A DNA stretch of 64,000 bases. Source: Roseitranquillus sediminis. Its GTDB lineage: Bacteria > Pseudomonadota > Alphaproteobacteria > Rhodobacterales > Rhodobacteraceae. The position numbers and the translations under genes are program-made. Under the pieces are notes generated by a model. That model was given only the letters and a program-made list of their open reading frames with translations. It had not been told where the DNA came from and searched no databases. Below are positions 16,951-24,872 of this stretch, in pieces (the stretch's first letter is position 1; each line of letters starts with the position of its first letter). The DNA is taken from positions 1-64,000 of the forward strand of contig NZ_JAFFOB010000006.1 in the NCBI RefSeq assembly GCF_016918935.1, given 5' to 3'.

Positions 16951-18188
16951 TTCCGGACGACCAGCTTCGGCTTTGGTCGCATCAGCGCGGCCACCTCGTC
17001 GGCGCCGGCGCGCAGCGGCTGATCGGCCAGATGGGCGTAGCGCTGGGTCGTTTTCGCCTGGGTGTGTCCGAGAAGCTTGCCGATCATCGCCAGCGACGCC
17101 CCCCGGCCGGCGAGCATCGAGGCGAACGTGTGACGCAGGTCGTGCATGCGGACGTCCGGCAGCTCGGCGGCGGTCTGGATGCTCTTCCAGAACCGCCGGA
17201 TGTCCTGCAGCGGCTGGCCCTCGACGTCGCCGGGAAAGAGCCACGGGCAGCCCGCCGGCGCCGCCGCCCGGCGGAGCCGCACGATTGTCGCAACGTCCTC
17301 CGAGATCGGCACCCGGTGCACCTTGCGCTGCTTGGTCGTCGCGGCCTGCTTGGTCCAGATGCAGAGGTTGAGGTCGAACTGCTCGAACTGTGCCATCCGG
17401 ACTTCGCCGAGACGGGCGCCGGTCAGCATGCACATCCGGACAAGCGTCGCCGCGCGCTGGTCCTCCGCCGCGGCGAGGGCATTCGCCAGCCGGTCGACCT
17501 CCTCGAGCGAGAGGAACCGCTCCCGCTCCGTCTCTGCCCGCCGCAGGAAGCCCTCGGCCGGGTTGTCTTCGCGCATCTTCCATGGCCGCACTGAGAGGCT
17601 GAACATCTTCCGGAGGACCTCGCCGACGCGGTTCGCGCGGATCGGCGTCGGCTTAGACCCCTGCAGCTCCCGGTTGCCGCGCGACTTCGCCTTTTCCTTC
17701 GCCGGGCGTGCCCGGCCCTCGGCGATCTTCGTGAGGAGCCGCGCCACGTCGTCGGGCGTGATGTCGGCGACCAACCGCGTCTTCCAATCCGGCTCGACGA
17801 GGTTGCGGAGCATCGAGACCTGATCCGATGCGTTCCGGGGCGAGAGACGCGGCAGGTGTTGCTCGATATAGAGGTTGATCAGGTCGGGGATCCGCGGCGC
17901 GGCGCGCTGCTCCTCCCGTCGCGCCATAGGATCGTCGCCGGCGTCGATTTCGCGACGGAGCACCTTCGCGCGCTCGCGCGCGGCCACCACCGACCATTCG
18001 GGCCAGCGGCCGATAGTGAGCTTCCGTTGGCGCCCCTGCGCCCAGTAGTGCAGACAGAATGCCCGGAGGCCGGACGGATGGAGCACTACGGAGAAGCCGA
18101 GAAGCTCGCTGTCGAAGAGGTGGTACTTCGCCGATTTCGTGTCCGCCGCTTTTACCAGCTTCTCCGTTAATCTGTAGCGTTCCGGCAC
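16947..18188 (-). CDS. Tyrosine-type site-specific integrase with DUF4102 arm domain
   Basis: 413 residues. The N-terminal arm-binding domain (about 1-95) includes YHLFDSELLGFSVVLHPSG, like P4/CP4-57-type integrases. A core-binding domain follows. The catalytic domain has TGARLGEVRM (first Arg), HDLRHTF (His349, Arg352), LGH (His375) and the nucleophile Tyr384 in TTQRYAHL. It is full length with all catalytic residues, so it may still be active. This integrase family targets tRNA 3' ends, which fits the tRNA-fMet half at 25752-25801. Confidence 0.92.
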   Translation of the reverse strand: MPERYRLTEKLVKAADTKSAKYHLFDSELLGFSVVLHPSGLRAFCLHYWAQGRQRKLTIGRWPEWSVVAARERAKVLRREIDAGDDPMARREEQRAAPRIPDLINLYIEQHLPRLSPRNASDQVSMLRNLVEPDWKTRLVADITPDDVARLLTKIAEGRARPAKEKAKSRGNRELQGSKPTPIRANRVGEVLRKMFSLSVRPWKMREDNPAEGFLRRAETERERFLSLEEVDRLANALAAAEDQRAATLVRMCMLTGARLGEVRMAQFEQFDLNLCIWTKQAATTKQRKVHRVPISEDVATIVRLRRAAAPAGCPWLFPGDVEGQPLQDIRRFWKSIQTAAELPDVRMHDLRHTFASMLAGRGASLAMIGKLLGHTQAKTTQRYAHLADQPLRAGADEVAALMRPKPKLVVRN

Positions 18189-18420
18189 GTCAGGACCCCT
18201 CTTTTCTTAAACAACCCGACTGTTATGACGCGTGAGTAAGTCCCCATTGCAAGTAGAATGGCGACTAGCTCTCAGTATTCACCGAGTGCCATACTACCTT
18301 CATGTCGAAGCCGAAGGGTGGCAAGGGTGGCAAGGTTGGCATGCGGCGGCGCCGGGCGGCGCGCCACCGCGAGAACCTGAACCTCTAGAAAATGATGTGG
18401 CGCAGACGCAGCATCATTAC

Positions 18421-19464
18421 CTATGCGGCATTGAATACTCTCGCGTAGACGCTCACGACCACATTGGCCAGCGGTTTACACAAAGCATCCCAGTTATATT
18501 TATCGAGGTCCACTGATGAATGATATGGACGGAAATGGACGATCGCGTTGCGAAGTCGGTAGATGCGTCTCGCAACCTGCTGCGCAAGCTGCTCATGTTC
18601 AGCAGTCTCGTCGTCGAGCGCAATGAGCAAAGCGCGTAAATCGTCCGGGTCTGCAAGTCTCAAGAGGCCGACTAGGCTGCCCTCCTCCTTCGGATACCAC
18701 CCCAAGCAATCCTCTAGAGCCGCCGCAACCGTGTTCCAATCCTCTTGAATATTGAGAGAGCGCATCAAGTCTCGGGCGCCGGAGTAAGAGTAGAGCTGCT
18801 CCAGACATCGATATAGGGCAAGGAATAGTGTGGTAGGGTCGCCATCGAACAGTGAGCGGCACAACACGCGATAAGGGATCCGTTCGGGATCTTGATCACT
18901 GATACCTCGGAGAGCTTCCGCCACTCCTGCATCGTTCCACATGCCAATATAATCGCCTTCATCCAAGCAGAGTTCGAAGAACGTGCTCCAGGCAGACGCT
19001 GGGGGAGCAACGGCTCGAAAAACGCGTACGGGAGGATACAGCATCGCGATGGCGGCAGCGTCGTGCCCATTGTAGTCCGGATCGGAACTCCGATCAAATC
19101 CTTCCACTACATCCCGAATTTCGGCAACCGTCGCCCGCGGGCGCGTCCGCATCTCCGACAAAATAACCGTGAGATGGCTCGCATCGAGCTCTACCTCTTC
19201 GAGTTCCTCGATGCGCAGCTCGCCTTCGAACCCGACCGCGCCTACAAGCAGGTGGTCTTCCAAGCGCATAGTGGCGAGCGATCTTCGCGCATTGAACGAG
19301 AGACGTTCGTTGATAGAAGCACGAAGCATGAAGTGGCGATGTCGAGGCAGGGAAGCTATCCACCTCGGGGAGCCCGCATTCGCAAGGGCCTGCCCCCGCA
19401 ACCGACAATAGTCGTCCAAGCCGGAGAAGATTGTGCGGTTCGCCGATATCAAGTGACGAGTCAT
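18421..19464 (-). CDS. Uncharacterised protein with C-terminal HEPN-like motif
   Basis: 347 residues, mostly helical after residue 150. Near the C-terminus the segment RRIYRLRNAIVHFRP contains RNAIVH (305-310), the R-x4-H pattern of HEPN ribonucleases, in the YxLRNxxxH context seen in ApeA-type HEPN domains. The N-terminal 150 residues are unrecognised. The ATG directly follows the TAG of the DGQHR-like gene, so the two form an operon. HEPN domains occur widely in toxin and phage-defence systems. RNase activity is inferred from one motif. Confidence 0.6.
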   Translation of the reverse strand: MTRHLISANRTIFSGLDDYCRLRGQALANAGSPRWIASLPRHRHFMLRASINERLSFNARRSLATMRLEDHLLVGAVGFEGELRIEELEEVELDASHLTVILSEMRTRPRATVAEIRDVVEGFDRSSDPDYNGHDAAAIAMLYPPVRVFRAVAPPASAWSTFFELCLDEGDYIGMWNDAGVAEALRGISDQDPERIPYRVLCRSLFDGDPTTLFLALYRCLEQLYSYSGARDLMRSLNIQEDWNTVAAALEDCLGWYPKEEGSLVGLLRLADPDDLRALLIALDDETAEHEQLAQQVARRIYRLRNAIVHFRPYHSSVDLDKYNWDALCKPLANVVVSVYARVFNAA

Positions 19465-20628
19465 CTAGTTGGCTCGCCAGCACGGCTCCATGTTCGGTAG
19501 GTTGAAGCTCTCGTCGATCAAGACTGAAAAACCATCGAAAAACACGCCGCGTTCATAGCGTCCGACTTGCCCGACCCGCCTATCGAGTGTTTCTGCCAGC
19601 ACATCCAGTCGCAGGAAATCGCGTAGCTCGGGCGTATCCATGCCGTCCAGGTGGTCTGCAAAAGAACGAGCTTCTCTGCCAATTTTCTCCATTCTGGCCG
19701 CTCTGTCTGGCGCGGATCGGTCTAGGCCCGGTCGGCCGAGGACGAATTGAGCCACTGCGACTACGAAGCCAATCCGCGCAGGCTGGCTGTCGAAGATATT
19801 ACGGCCTTTCGTGAATCGGCCGGTCGAACCTTCATCGTATCGGGAGAACGATCTATCTAGCACAACGAGAGCACTGAGGCAGTCGTAAAAGCTTTGCTGA
19901 AATGTCGCCTCCGACAGGTTCTCGACGAAATCGAGGCGAGAAAATTCATCCGACAGTGCCTCCCGGGTATCGACTGATGTCTTCCGCAGCGAGAATGCAA
20001 TGTACAACTCGACAAGAGCGTCGCTGCTGAATTCCCCGCTGGCAACACGCCTTCCTGGCTTGTCCGGAGTAAATACGCGGCCGAGCTCCGGAACTCTCTC
20101 GTTGATTTCCTTGAGTAGCGGGGAATAAACGACCGACAGCTGTCGTGCTAGAGTCCAGGGTACTTGGCCGGTATTTAGGACCAGCATTCTGTAGATCATC
20201 CCGCCGATCGACCGGGTTAGCCAAAATTCAACTCTCATCTTCCGAGAACGAACGTTCGCATCGATCGTCGCCGCTTCTTTCAGCGCTGCGGTCCGCTGCA
20301 TGCCATCGATTATTGAGAGCTCGGCTTTGTCGTTGGGCAACATGAGCGTGGCGAGATCGTCGTCGTGATTGTCGGTCGAGTAGGTGGCGAACGCCTCTTC
20401 GCTGACAACTACACCCACGACGACTGGCGGAAGCACAGCGCCACGGCGGATATCAGAGACCATTCGGTCGCGGATGCGCTTTGCTGTCGTAGTCTTAAGG
20501 GTGTCCCGCTGACCTGAGAGCGCCCCTTTTGCAGAATGGGCGGGCTCTACGAGGTCGAGGTAATGGCCGGCGGGCATATCCGTCATGACGGAGTAGCACT
20601 CGGTCCTGTCATCATAGAGCCAGTTCAT
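19465..20628 (-). CDS. DGQHR/ParB-like domain protein
   Basis: 387 residues. Residues 55-120 hold a ParB-like pattern: IRRGAVLPPVVVGVVVS, then LSIIDGMQRTAALKEA, where DGMQR at 108-112 occupies the place of the DGQHR signature found in DndB-type and other mobile-element proteins. The rest is helical with no known domain. CGAGGA lies before the ATG. It is immediately upstream of the HEPN-like gene. GC content is lower than in the core genome, indicating transfer. By family analogy it may bind DNA or nucleotides; its role is unknown. Confidence 0.6.
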   Translation of the reverse strand: MNWLYDDRTECYSVMTDMPAGHYLDLVEPAHSAKGALSGQRDTLKTTTAKRIRDRMVSDIRRGAVLPPVVVGVVVSEEAFATYSTDNHDDDLATLMLPNDKAELSIIDGMQRTAALKEAATIDANVRSRKMRVEFWLTRSIGGMIYRMLVLNTGQVPWTLARQLSVVYSPLLKEINERVPELGRVFTPDKPGRRVASGEFSSDALVELYIAFSLRKTSVDTREALSDEFSRLDFVENLSEATFQQSFYDCLSALVVLDRSFSRYDEGSTGRFTKGRNIFDSQPARIGFVVAVAQFVLGRPGLDRSAPDRAARMEKIGREARSFADHLDGMDTPELRDFLRLDVLAETLDRRVGQVGRYERGVFFDGFSVLIDESFNLPNMEPCWRAN

Positions 20629-21151
20629 TCAGGTCCTCGTTCTAGGAATCTGCGCGATCATCCAGTGGTGTGCGGCCACTTGGCAAGTCTTGGACCACTT
20701 CGCGCTGACGATCCATCCCCGGCCGCGCTTCCATGCCTCCATGCGGTGAGAGGCTAGGCTCGGGACGCCTGCAGTCCTGCGCTACCGGCTTGTTCGAATT
20801 GGAGCTGGCAGCGTGCGGCCACGAAGGCGATTCCCCTAGCCGCCCCGTGGGGCGCGAGGGCACCATAAGGGCGCTTCCGCGGCCGACGGCACGACGGGTC
20901 CCGCGGGCTGGGCCTGGGCGCCGATTAGCCCGGCTGCGAGACCGGAGGCTTACGCAACCAGGATCTTGTCCTATGGGTCATTGTTTTCGCTTGCGCGAAT
21001 CACGAAAGCTCAGTGAGCCTGTGAGCTGTAGTGTGGCGGTAGGTTAGCGGAAGTCCCGCCCTCGCTTGGTATGCGGTGAGCCGGATCTGGAGATTTGCGG
21101 CCCCGGGTCAGAGGTAGTTAGCAGCTGGGCCGCTCATGCGAGGAGATTCGT
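20629..21151. other. Divergent intergenic region between DGQHR-like gene and RiPP operon
   Basis: 523 bp without a convincing gene. A plus-strand open frame (20733-21047) has no coding character. It should contain both promoters. A small inverted repeat TTCGC-n4-GCGAA lies near 20986-21000. The RiPP precursor Shine-Dalgarno (GAGGAG) is at its right edge. Confidence 0.35.
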
Positions 21152-21313
21152 ATGCCCGAAGAGAAGGTAAACTTGGATATCGACGCTCTCGAAGTCGTCG
21201 ATGATGATCCGGATTTTGTGAAGATTACCGCAGAAGAAATTGTTAACAAAATCAAAGAGCTCAAAGACGCTGGTGGGCTAGAAGGAGGGGTAGGGGTCGG
21301 AGTGGTTTGGTAA
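21152..21313 (+). CDS. Putative RiPP precursor peptide
   Basis: 53 codons starting MPEEKVNLDIDALE, with GAGGAG 7 bp before the ATG. Residues 1-40 form an acidic leader (DDDPDF) followed by an amphipathic helix (KITAEEIVNKIKELKDA). After a GG at 41-42 the C-terminus is a short Gly/Val-rich tail (LEGGVGVGVVW), unlike any folded protein. The gene opens an operon with a subtilase and a B12-type radical SAM C-methyltransferase. These features fit a ribosomally made, post-translationally modified peptide whose Val or Trp residues would be C-methylated and whose leader would be removed by proteolysis. There is no direct homologue that I can name. Confidence 0.65.
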   Translation: MPEEKVNLDIDALEVVDDDPDFVKITAEEIVNKIKELKDAGGLEGGVGVGVVW

Positions 21314-21315
21314 GG

Positions 21316-21363
21316 ACGCTGCAGCGTTCGTGTGTGCTGAGGCCTCCAATTGACTCAGCACAC
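21316..21363 (+). promoter_or_regulatory. Stem-loops between precursor and processing genes
   Basis: A 12-bp palindrome ACGCTGCAGCGT (21316-21327) is followed by a perfect 10-bp inverted repeat, GTGTGCTGAG (21332-21341) and CTCAGCACAC (21354-21363), with a 12-nt loop. The stem holds the GAGG and the loop holds the TTG start of the next gene, so folding would limit its translation. It has no U-run. It may also set the precursor:enzyme mRNA ratio. Confidence 0.55.
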
Positions 21364-21565
21364 CGACGCTGTTGTCTCGTTCCTCAACGAAACAGACTTG
21401 GCTCGCTTCGATGCGTTTGCGGAGACCAATCAGATAACCATCGTTCGCAAGTTCGACCTTACCTTAAGTAGATCAATCCAAGTTTCACCGGATGTGCTCC
21501 GCAAGTTGCGCGAAGAGTTTCCTGAAGCGCGGATTGAATTGGATCGGCCTGGCGAGCTCGAGTAG
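21350..21565 (+). CDS. Small subtilase-propeptide/I9-inhibitor-like protein
   Basis: 71 residues from a TTG start (no ATG is available; a weak GAGG sits 7 bp upstream). The pattern VVSFLNETDLARFDAFAETN, ITIVRKFDLTLSRSIQVS and LRKLREEFPEARIELD is compatible with the alpha-beta fold of inhibitor I9/subtilisin propeptides. Its last residues ELDRPGELE recur almost exactly in the N-terminal region of the subtilase 22 bp downstream (ELDTPGELE). It could be a separate chaperone or inhibitor for that protease. The fold assignment is tentative. Confidence 0.5.
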   Translation: MTQHTDAVVSFLNETDLARFDAFAETNQITIVRKFDLTLSRSIQVSPDVLRKLREEFPEARIELDRPGELE

Positions 21566-21586
21566 CTGCGGAGGTTAACCTCGGGT

Positions 21587-22879
21587 ATGCCAAGCGCGAA
21601 AGAATACCTGAAGGAGGAACTTGGGTGGACTGACCCGGGGCTTCACGCCCTATCCGCGCGCTTCGCGGAAGTGATTGTCGAGATCGTGGAGTCAGGATTG
21701 GAAGGCGTTGGGTATCCGGTAGTACTGAGTCCTTCAGCATCTGCCAAATTGATTGCTCCACGCCGGGCGACACCAGAGGACTTTCTGGCACAAGCAGAGA
21801 AGCAATTTCGGAGCGACGTTGATCGCATTGGGGAGAGTGTAGGCCGTATCGGTAAGGACCCGGAAAAAACTCTCTCGCTTACCGGTGCCGTGGTCGGAAA
21901 TTTAACTGAAGAGGAACTCCGCTCACTGTTAACCTCGCCGGAATCTGGCGTAGGATTTGCCGAGCTAGACACCCCTGGTGAGCTTGAACTGGATCGAGGA
22001 CGAGCGTTAGTTGGCGCCCCCGACGTGGAGAGATGCGGGCTGGATGGAGAGGGCCAGATCATCGCGGTCTTGGATGGCGAAGTACTTCCGCATGTATCGC
22101 TCGCCGAGCGCCTCACTCAAAAGGGCAACTTCTCGAAGCACGGCTGGGGCGAAAAACCCGAACATGCCGGTGAACTCTTTGCCCGCAATCATGCAACTGC
22201 TGTTGCTACCATTATTGCTGGTGACGGTGAATCGGACACTGGGGAGACGCCGTTCAAGGGCCTCTGCCCAAAAGCGCACATTTGGAACTACAAGATCGCA
22301 CCTTCAACGCCTCGAGGTTCGGATGTCGCGGCGGCATTGGAGGCGGCGTTCCGAGACGGCGCTAAGATCATCAACCTGAGCTGGGGCAAGAAGGACGCGG
22401 ACATTGATGGTCGGAACCTGTGGGCGCGAACCGTGGATGCCCTTTTCGAGCGGGATGTTATAGTCTGCAAGAGCGTCGGGAACGCTGGCCCCGATCCAAG
22501 CACGCTCTCCGCACCCGCCGACGCGCACTTCGTAATTTCTGTGGGATCGGCTGAACTCGACGGATCAGGAGTTCAGGAGGGATCTAGTCGCGGCCCAACC
22601 GCAGACGGGCGAGAAAAACCGGAGCTTCACTGTCCAGGGGGCGGAGTGGTCTCCGGTTCCTTCGATAATACGTTCGCTCCTACCAGCCCACCGGGAACAA
22701 GTTTCGCGGCGCCCTTTGCGGCTGGTGCAGTAGCGCTGCTGCGCCAGCGTTTCCCCGAGGCAACGGCCGCGGAACTCCGGGATGCGCTCATGTCGTCGCC
22801 GCGTCGCAGTGTTGCCGGCGACAGCTTACAGCTGCTGAGTATTCCAGCCGCCCTCCAATTTATAGGATCGAATAAGTGA
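21587..22879 (+). CDS. Subtilase (S8 family serine protease) of the RiPP cluster
   Basis: 430 residues. A helical pro-region (1-140) precedes the S8 domain. The catalytic residues are visible: Asp163 in IIAVLDGEV (DGE instead of the common DTG/DSG), His202 in NHATAVATIIAG, oxyanion Asn299 in SVGNAGPD and Ser372 in PPGTSFAAPFAAG. No signal peptide is seen, so it should act in the cytoplasm. Its stop overlaps the radical SAM start (GTGA). It probably removes the precursor leader or matures the modified peptide. Confidence 0.85.
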   Translation: MPSAKEYLKEELGWTDPGLHALSARFAEVIVEIVESGLEGVGYPVVLSPSASAKLIAPRRATPEDFLAQAEKQFRSDVDRIGESVGRIGKDPEKTLSLTGAVVGNLTEEELRSLLTSPESGVGFAELDTPGELELDRGRALVGAPDVERCGLDGEGQIIAVLDGEVLPHVSLAERLTQKGNFSKHGWGEKPEHAGELFARNHATAVATIIAGDGESDTGETPFKGLCPKAHIWNYKIAPSTPRGSDVAAALEAAFRDGAKIINLSWGKKDADIDGRNLWARTVDALFERDVIVCKSVGNAGPDPSTLSAPADAHFVISVGSAELDGSGVQEGSSRGPTADGREKPELHCPGGGVVSGSFDNTFAPTSPPGTSFAAPFAAGAVALLRQRFPEATAAELRDALMSSPRRSVAGDSLQLLSIPAALQFIGSNK

Positions 22880-24858
22880 CAGCGCACCGCCTGATATTAG
22901 TAAATCCACCTTTCGCGGCCGTTCACTATCCCTCGATTCAGCTCGGCATAATACAGGCCTATGCAGAGCGCGCCAGCGTCCAGACTCAGACGATTTACGC
23001 GAATCTAATGCTGCACAAGCTCATTGAATCGCGACTATATAATCTTATTTCAGATCACCGGGGCTTCCAGGTAGGCGATTGGCTATTTTCGCGTGCTGCG
23101 TTTCAAGATGAAGCTCCAGATGGCTTCATTGAGCAAAACTGGGACGGGCTGCGACTCCTGATCGAAGAGGCAGGAGTGAAGGTTTCCTATTTAGAGCACC
23201 TCCGCGAGAGTGTACTGCCGGAGTTCATCGATGAGTTTTCAGAATTCGTGGTCTCGCGCGCGCCAGAAGTTGTGGGTATCACGTCCACTTTTGAGCAGAC
23301 TGTTGCCGGTCTTGCCATTGCTCGAGGTGTCAAGCGCCGAGATAATCGCATTAAGACAGTCTTCGGGGGCGCAAACTTTGACGATACCATGGGGGAGGCG
23401 CATTTCGCAGCATTCGATTTCATTGATGTTGTTCTCAGCGGTGAGTTCGAGCCGGCGGCGGCTTCTCTTTTCTCTGCACTTGGTCTTACGCAAGGACAAG
23501 TCCAATCTACGCCGGCGATGCACTCTCGCCTGAGTGCCCCCTCCTCAACTGTTCCGGGAGCGCCGGCTGGCGGCGGGCATGCAGCTGTATACTCGGCACC
23601 AGACTACTCCGATTATTTCACGCAGCTCAGGGAGGTCGGGATCGAGCGCAACGACATGAAGGCCCCCCTCGTCGTTCCGTTTGAAAGTTCAAGAGGCTGT
23701 TGGTGGGGAGAGAAGCACCACTGCACTTTTTGCGGTTTGAACGGAAGTACAATGAAATTTCGTCAAAGGCGAGCTGCCGATGTCGTTGAAGAGCTTTCTG
23801 CGCAGGAGCGACGCTTCGGAGCCACGCGGTTTGCTGCGGTGGACAACATAATCGGTCCTCAGTTCTTTCGGGAGTTCAGTGACATCCTTGAAAGCGCGGA
23901 AACGTCGTGGAGCATATTCTACGAGGTGAAAGCAAACTTAACGATCGAGCAGATACGCGATTTCTCGCGTGCGGGGGTTTGGTCGATCCAGCCAGGGATC
24001 GAAAGCTTGAGCACGCCTGTCCTCAAACTAATGCGAAAGGGCATCAGGGCAATCCAGAATGTTAACACTATGAAATGGTGCCACTATTTTAGGGTGCAAT
24101 GCTCTTGGAACCTCTTATACGGCTTCCCGGGTGAGACGACAGAACATTATGCGGAACAGCTCCTAACGCTTAAGTCGATCAGCCATCTTCCGCCGCCCGC
24201 GGGAGGAGGGCGCATCTGGCTGGAAAGATTCAGCCCTTATTTCACCGGCCAAGCAGAAGGTTTCCACAGTGTCAGGTACGAGCGGAGCCTCGATTGCGTG
24301 TATCCCGCTCGAATAGACAAGCAGGCCATTTCGTATTTCTTTTCAGGCGAAGGTGCTTGCACGATATCGGATGATGACTATTCGACAACGGCGAGTTGGC
24401 TGAGGGAATGGCGCGAGCTCTGGAAGCGAGAGGTGCGGCCATATCTGTATTACTCTGGTTCTCCGGGGGAGATAAAGATAGCGGACGGAAGGGCCGATCC
24501 GTGGACGCCGAGAGTGTTGCGCTACAAGGAGCCGGTTGGAACAATTCTTCGGTTCTGTGGTGATCGTCCGAGGTCCGTGGAGTCTGTACTTGAATTCTTG
24601 CGTCAGCGATATGATGCGAAGTTTTCGCTTGAGGAGGTCGGGAACGTCATGAACGGATTAGTTGAGCGGGGCTTAATGATGACGGAGTCGGGGGCATACC
24701 TCTTTCTGGCTCTGCCGTTGTCAGAACATCGTCGGATCGGAGCGTCTGACCGGCGCGTTGATAAGGAGCGGTCGAGCGACGCTAGGAAGAGTGAGCGGCC
24801 ACGTCCCGAGGAAGGACGCGCGCATGCGTCCTTCCCGCTGGAGTCAGGTGGTCTGTGA
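22876..24858 (+). CDS. B12-binding radical SAM RiPP C-methyltransferase
   Basis: 660 residues. The N-terminal part (about 1-210) is a cobalamin-binding-like Rossmann region (LILVNPPFAAVHYPSIQLG, VVGITSTFEQTVAG, TVFGGANFDD). The radical SAM cluster CWWGEKHHCTFC has Cys275, Cys283 and Cys286, followed by GLNG, the signature of the RiPP-maturation rSAM family (rSAM_ocin type). A C-terminal winged helix (VESVLEFLRQRY, NVMNGLVERGL) completes the family architecture. The GTG start is coupled to the subtilase stop. Relatives such as PoyC methylate unactivated carbons; the Val-rich precursor tail is a fitting substrate. Confidence 0.85.
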   Translation: MTAHRLILVNPPFAAVHYPSIQLGIIQAYAERASVQTQTIYANLMLHKLIESRLYNLISDHRGFQVGDWLFSRAAFQDEAPDGFIEQNWDGLRLLIEEAGVKVSYLEHLRESVLPEFIDEFSEFVVSRAPEVVGITSTFEQTVAGLAIARGVKRRDNRIKTVFGGANFDDTMGEAHFAAFDFIDVVLSGEFEPAAASLFSALGLTQGQVQSTPAMHSRLSAPSSTVPGAPAGGGHAAVYSAPDYSDYFTQLREVGIERNDMKAPLVVPFESSRGCWWGEKHHCTFCGLNGSTMKFRQRRAADVVEELSAQERRFGATRFAAVDNIIGPQFFREFSDILESAETSWSIFYEVKANLTIEQIRDFSRAGVWSIQPGIESLSTPVLKLMRKGIRAIQNVNTMKWCHYFRVQCSWNLLYGFPGETTEHYAEQLLTLKSISHLPPPAGGGRIWLERFSPYFTGQAEGFHSVRYERSLDCVYPARIDKQAISYFFSGEGACTISDDDYSTTASWLREWRELWKREVRPYLYYSGSPGEIKIADGRADPWTPRVLRYKEPVGTILRFCGDRPRSVESVLEFLRQRYDAKFSLEEVGNVMNGLVERGLMMTESGAYLFLALPLSEHRRIGASDRRVDKERSSDARKSERPRPEEGRAHASFPLESGGL

Positions 24859-24872
24859 AGGGGCGCTGAGAC

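Noticed and set aside
18302-18388. 28-codon very basic frame (SKPKGGKGGKVGMRRRR)
   Set aside because: No Shine-Dalgarno and no neighbour coupling. The Lys/Gly repeat is suggestive, but a 28-codon frame is expected by chance.
20733-21047. 104-codon plus-strand frame before the RiPP precursor
   Set aside because: No recognisable domain, no Shine-Dalgarno, and composition typical of non-coding high-GC DNA; it more likely holds promoters.
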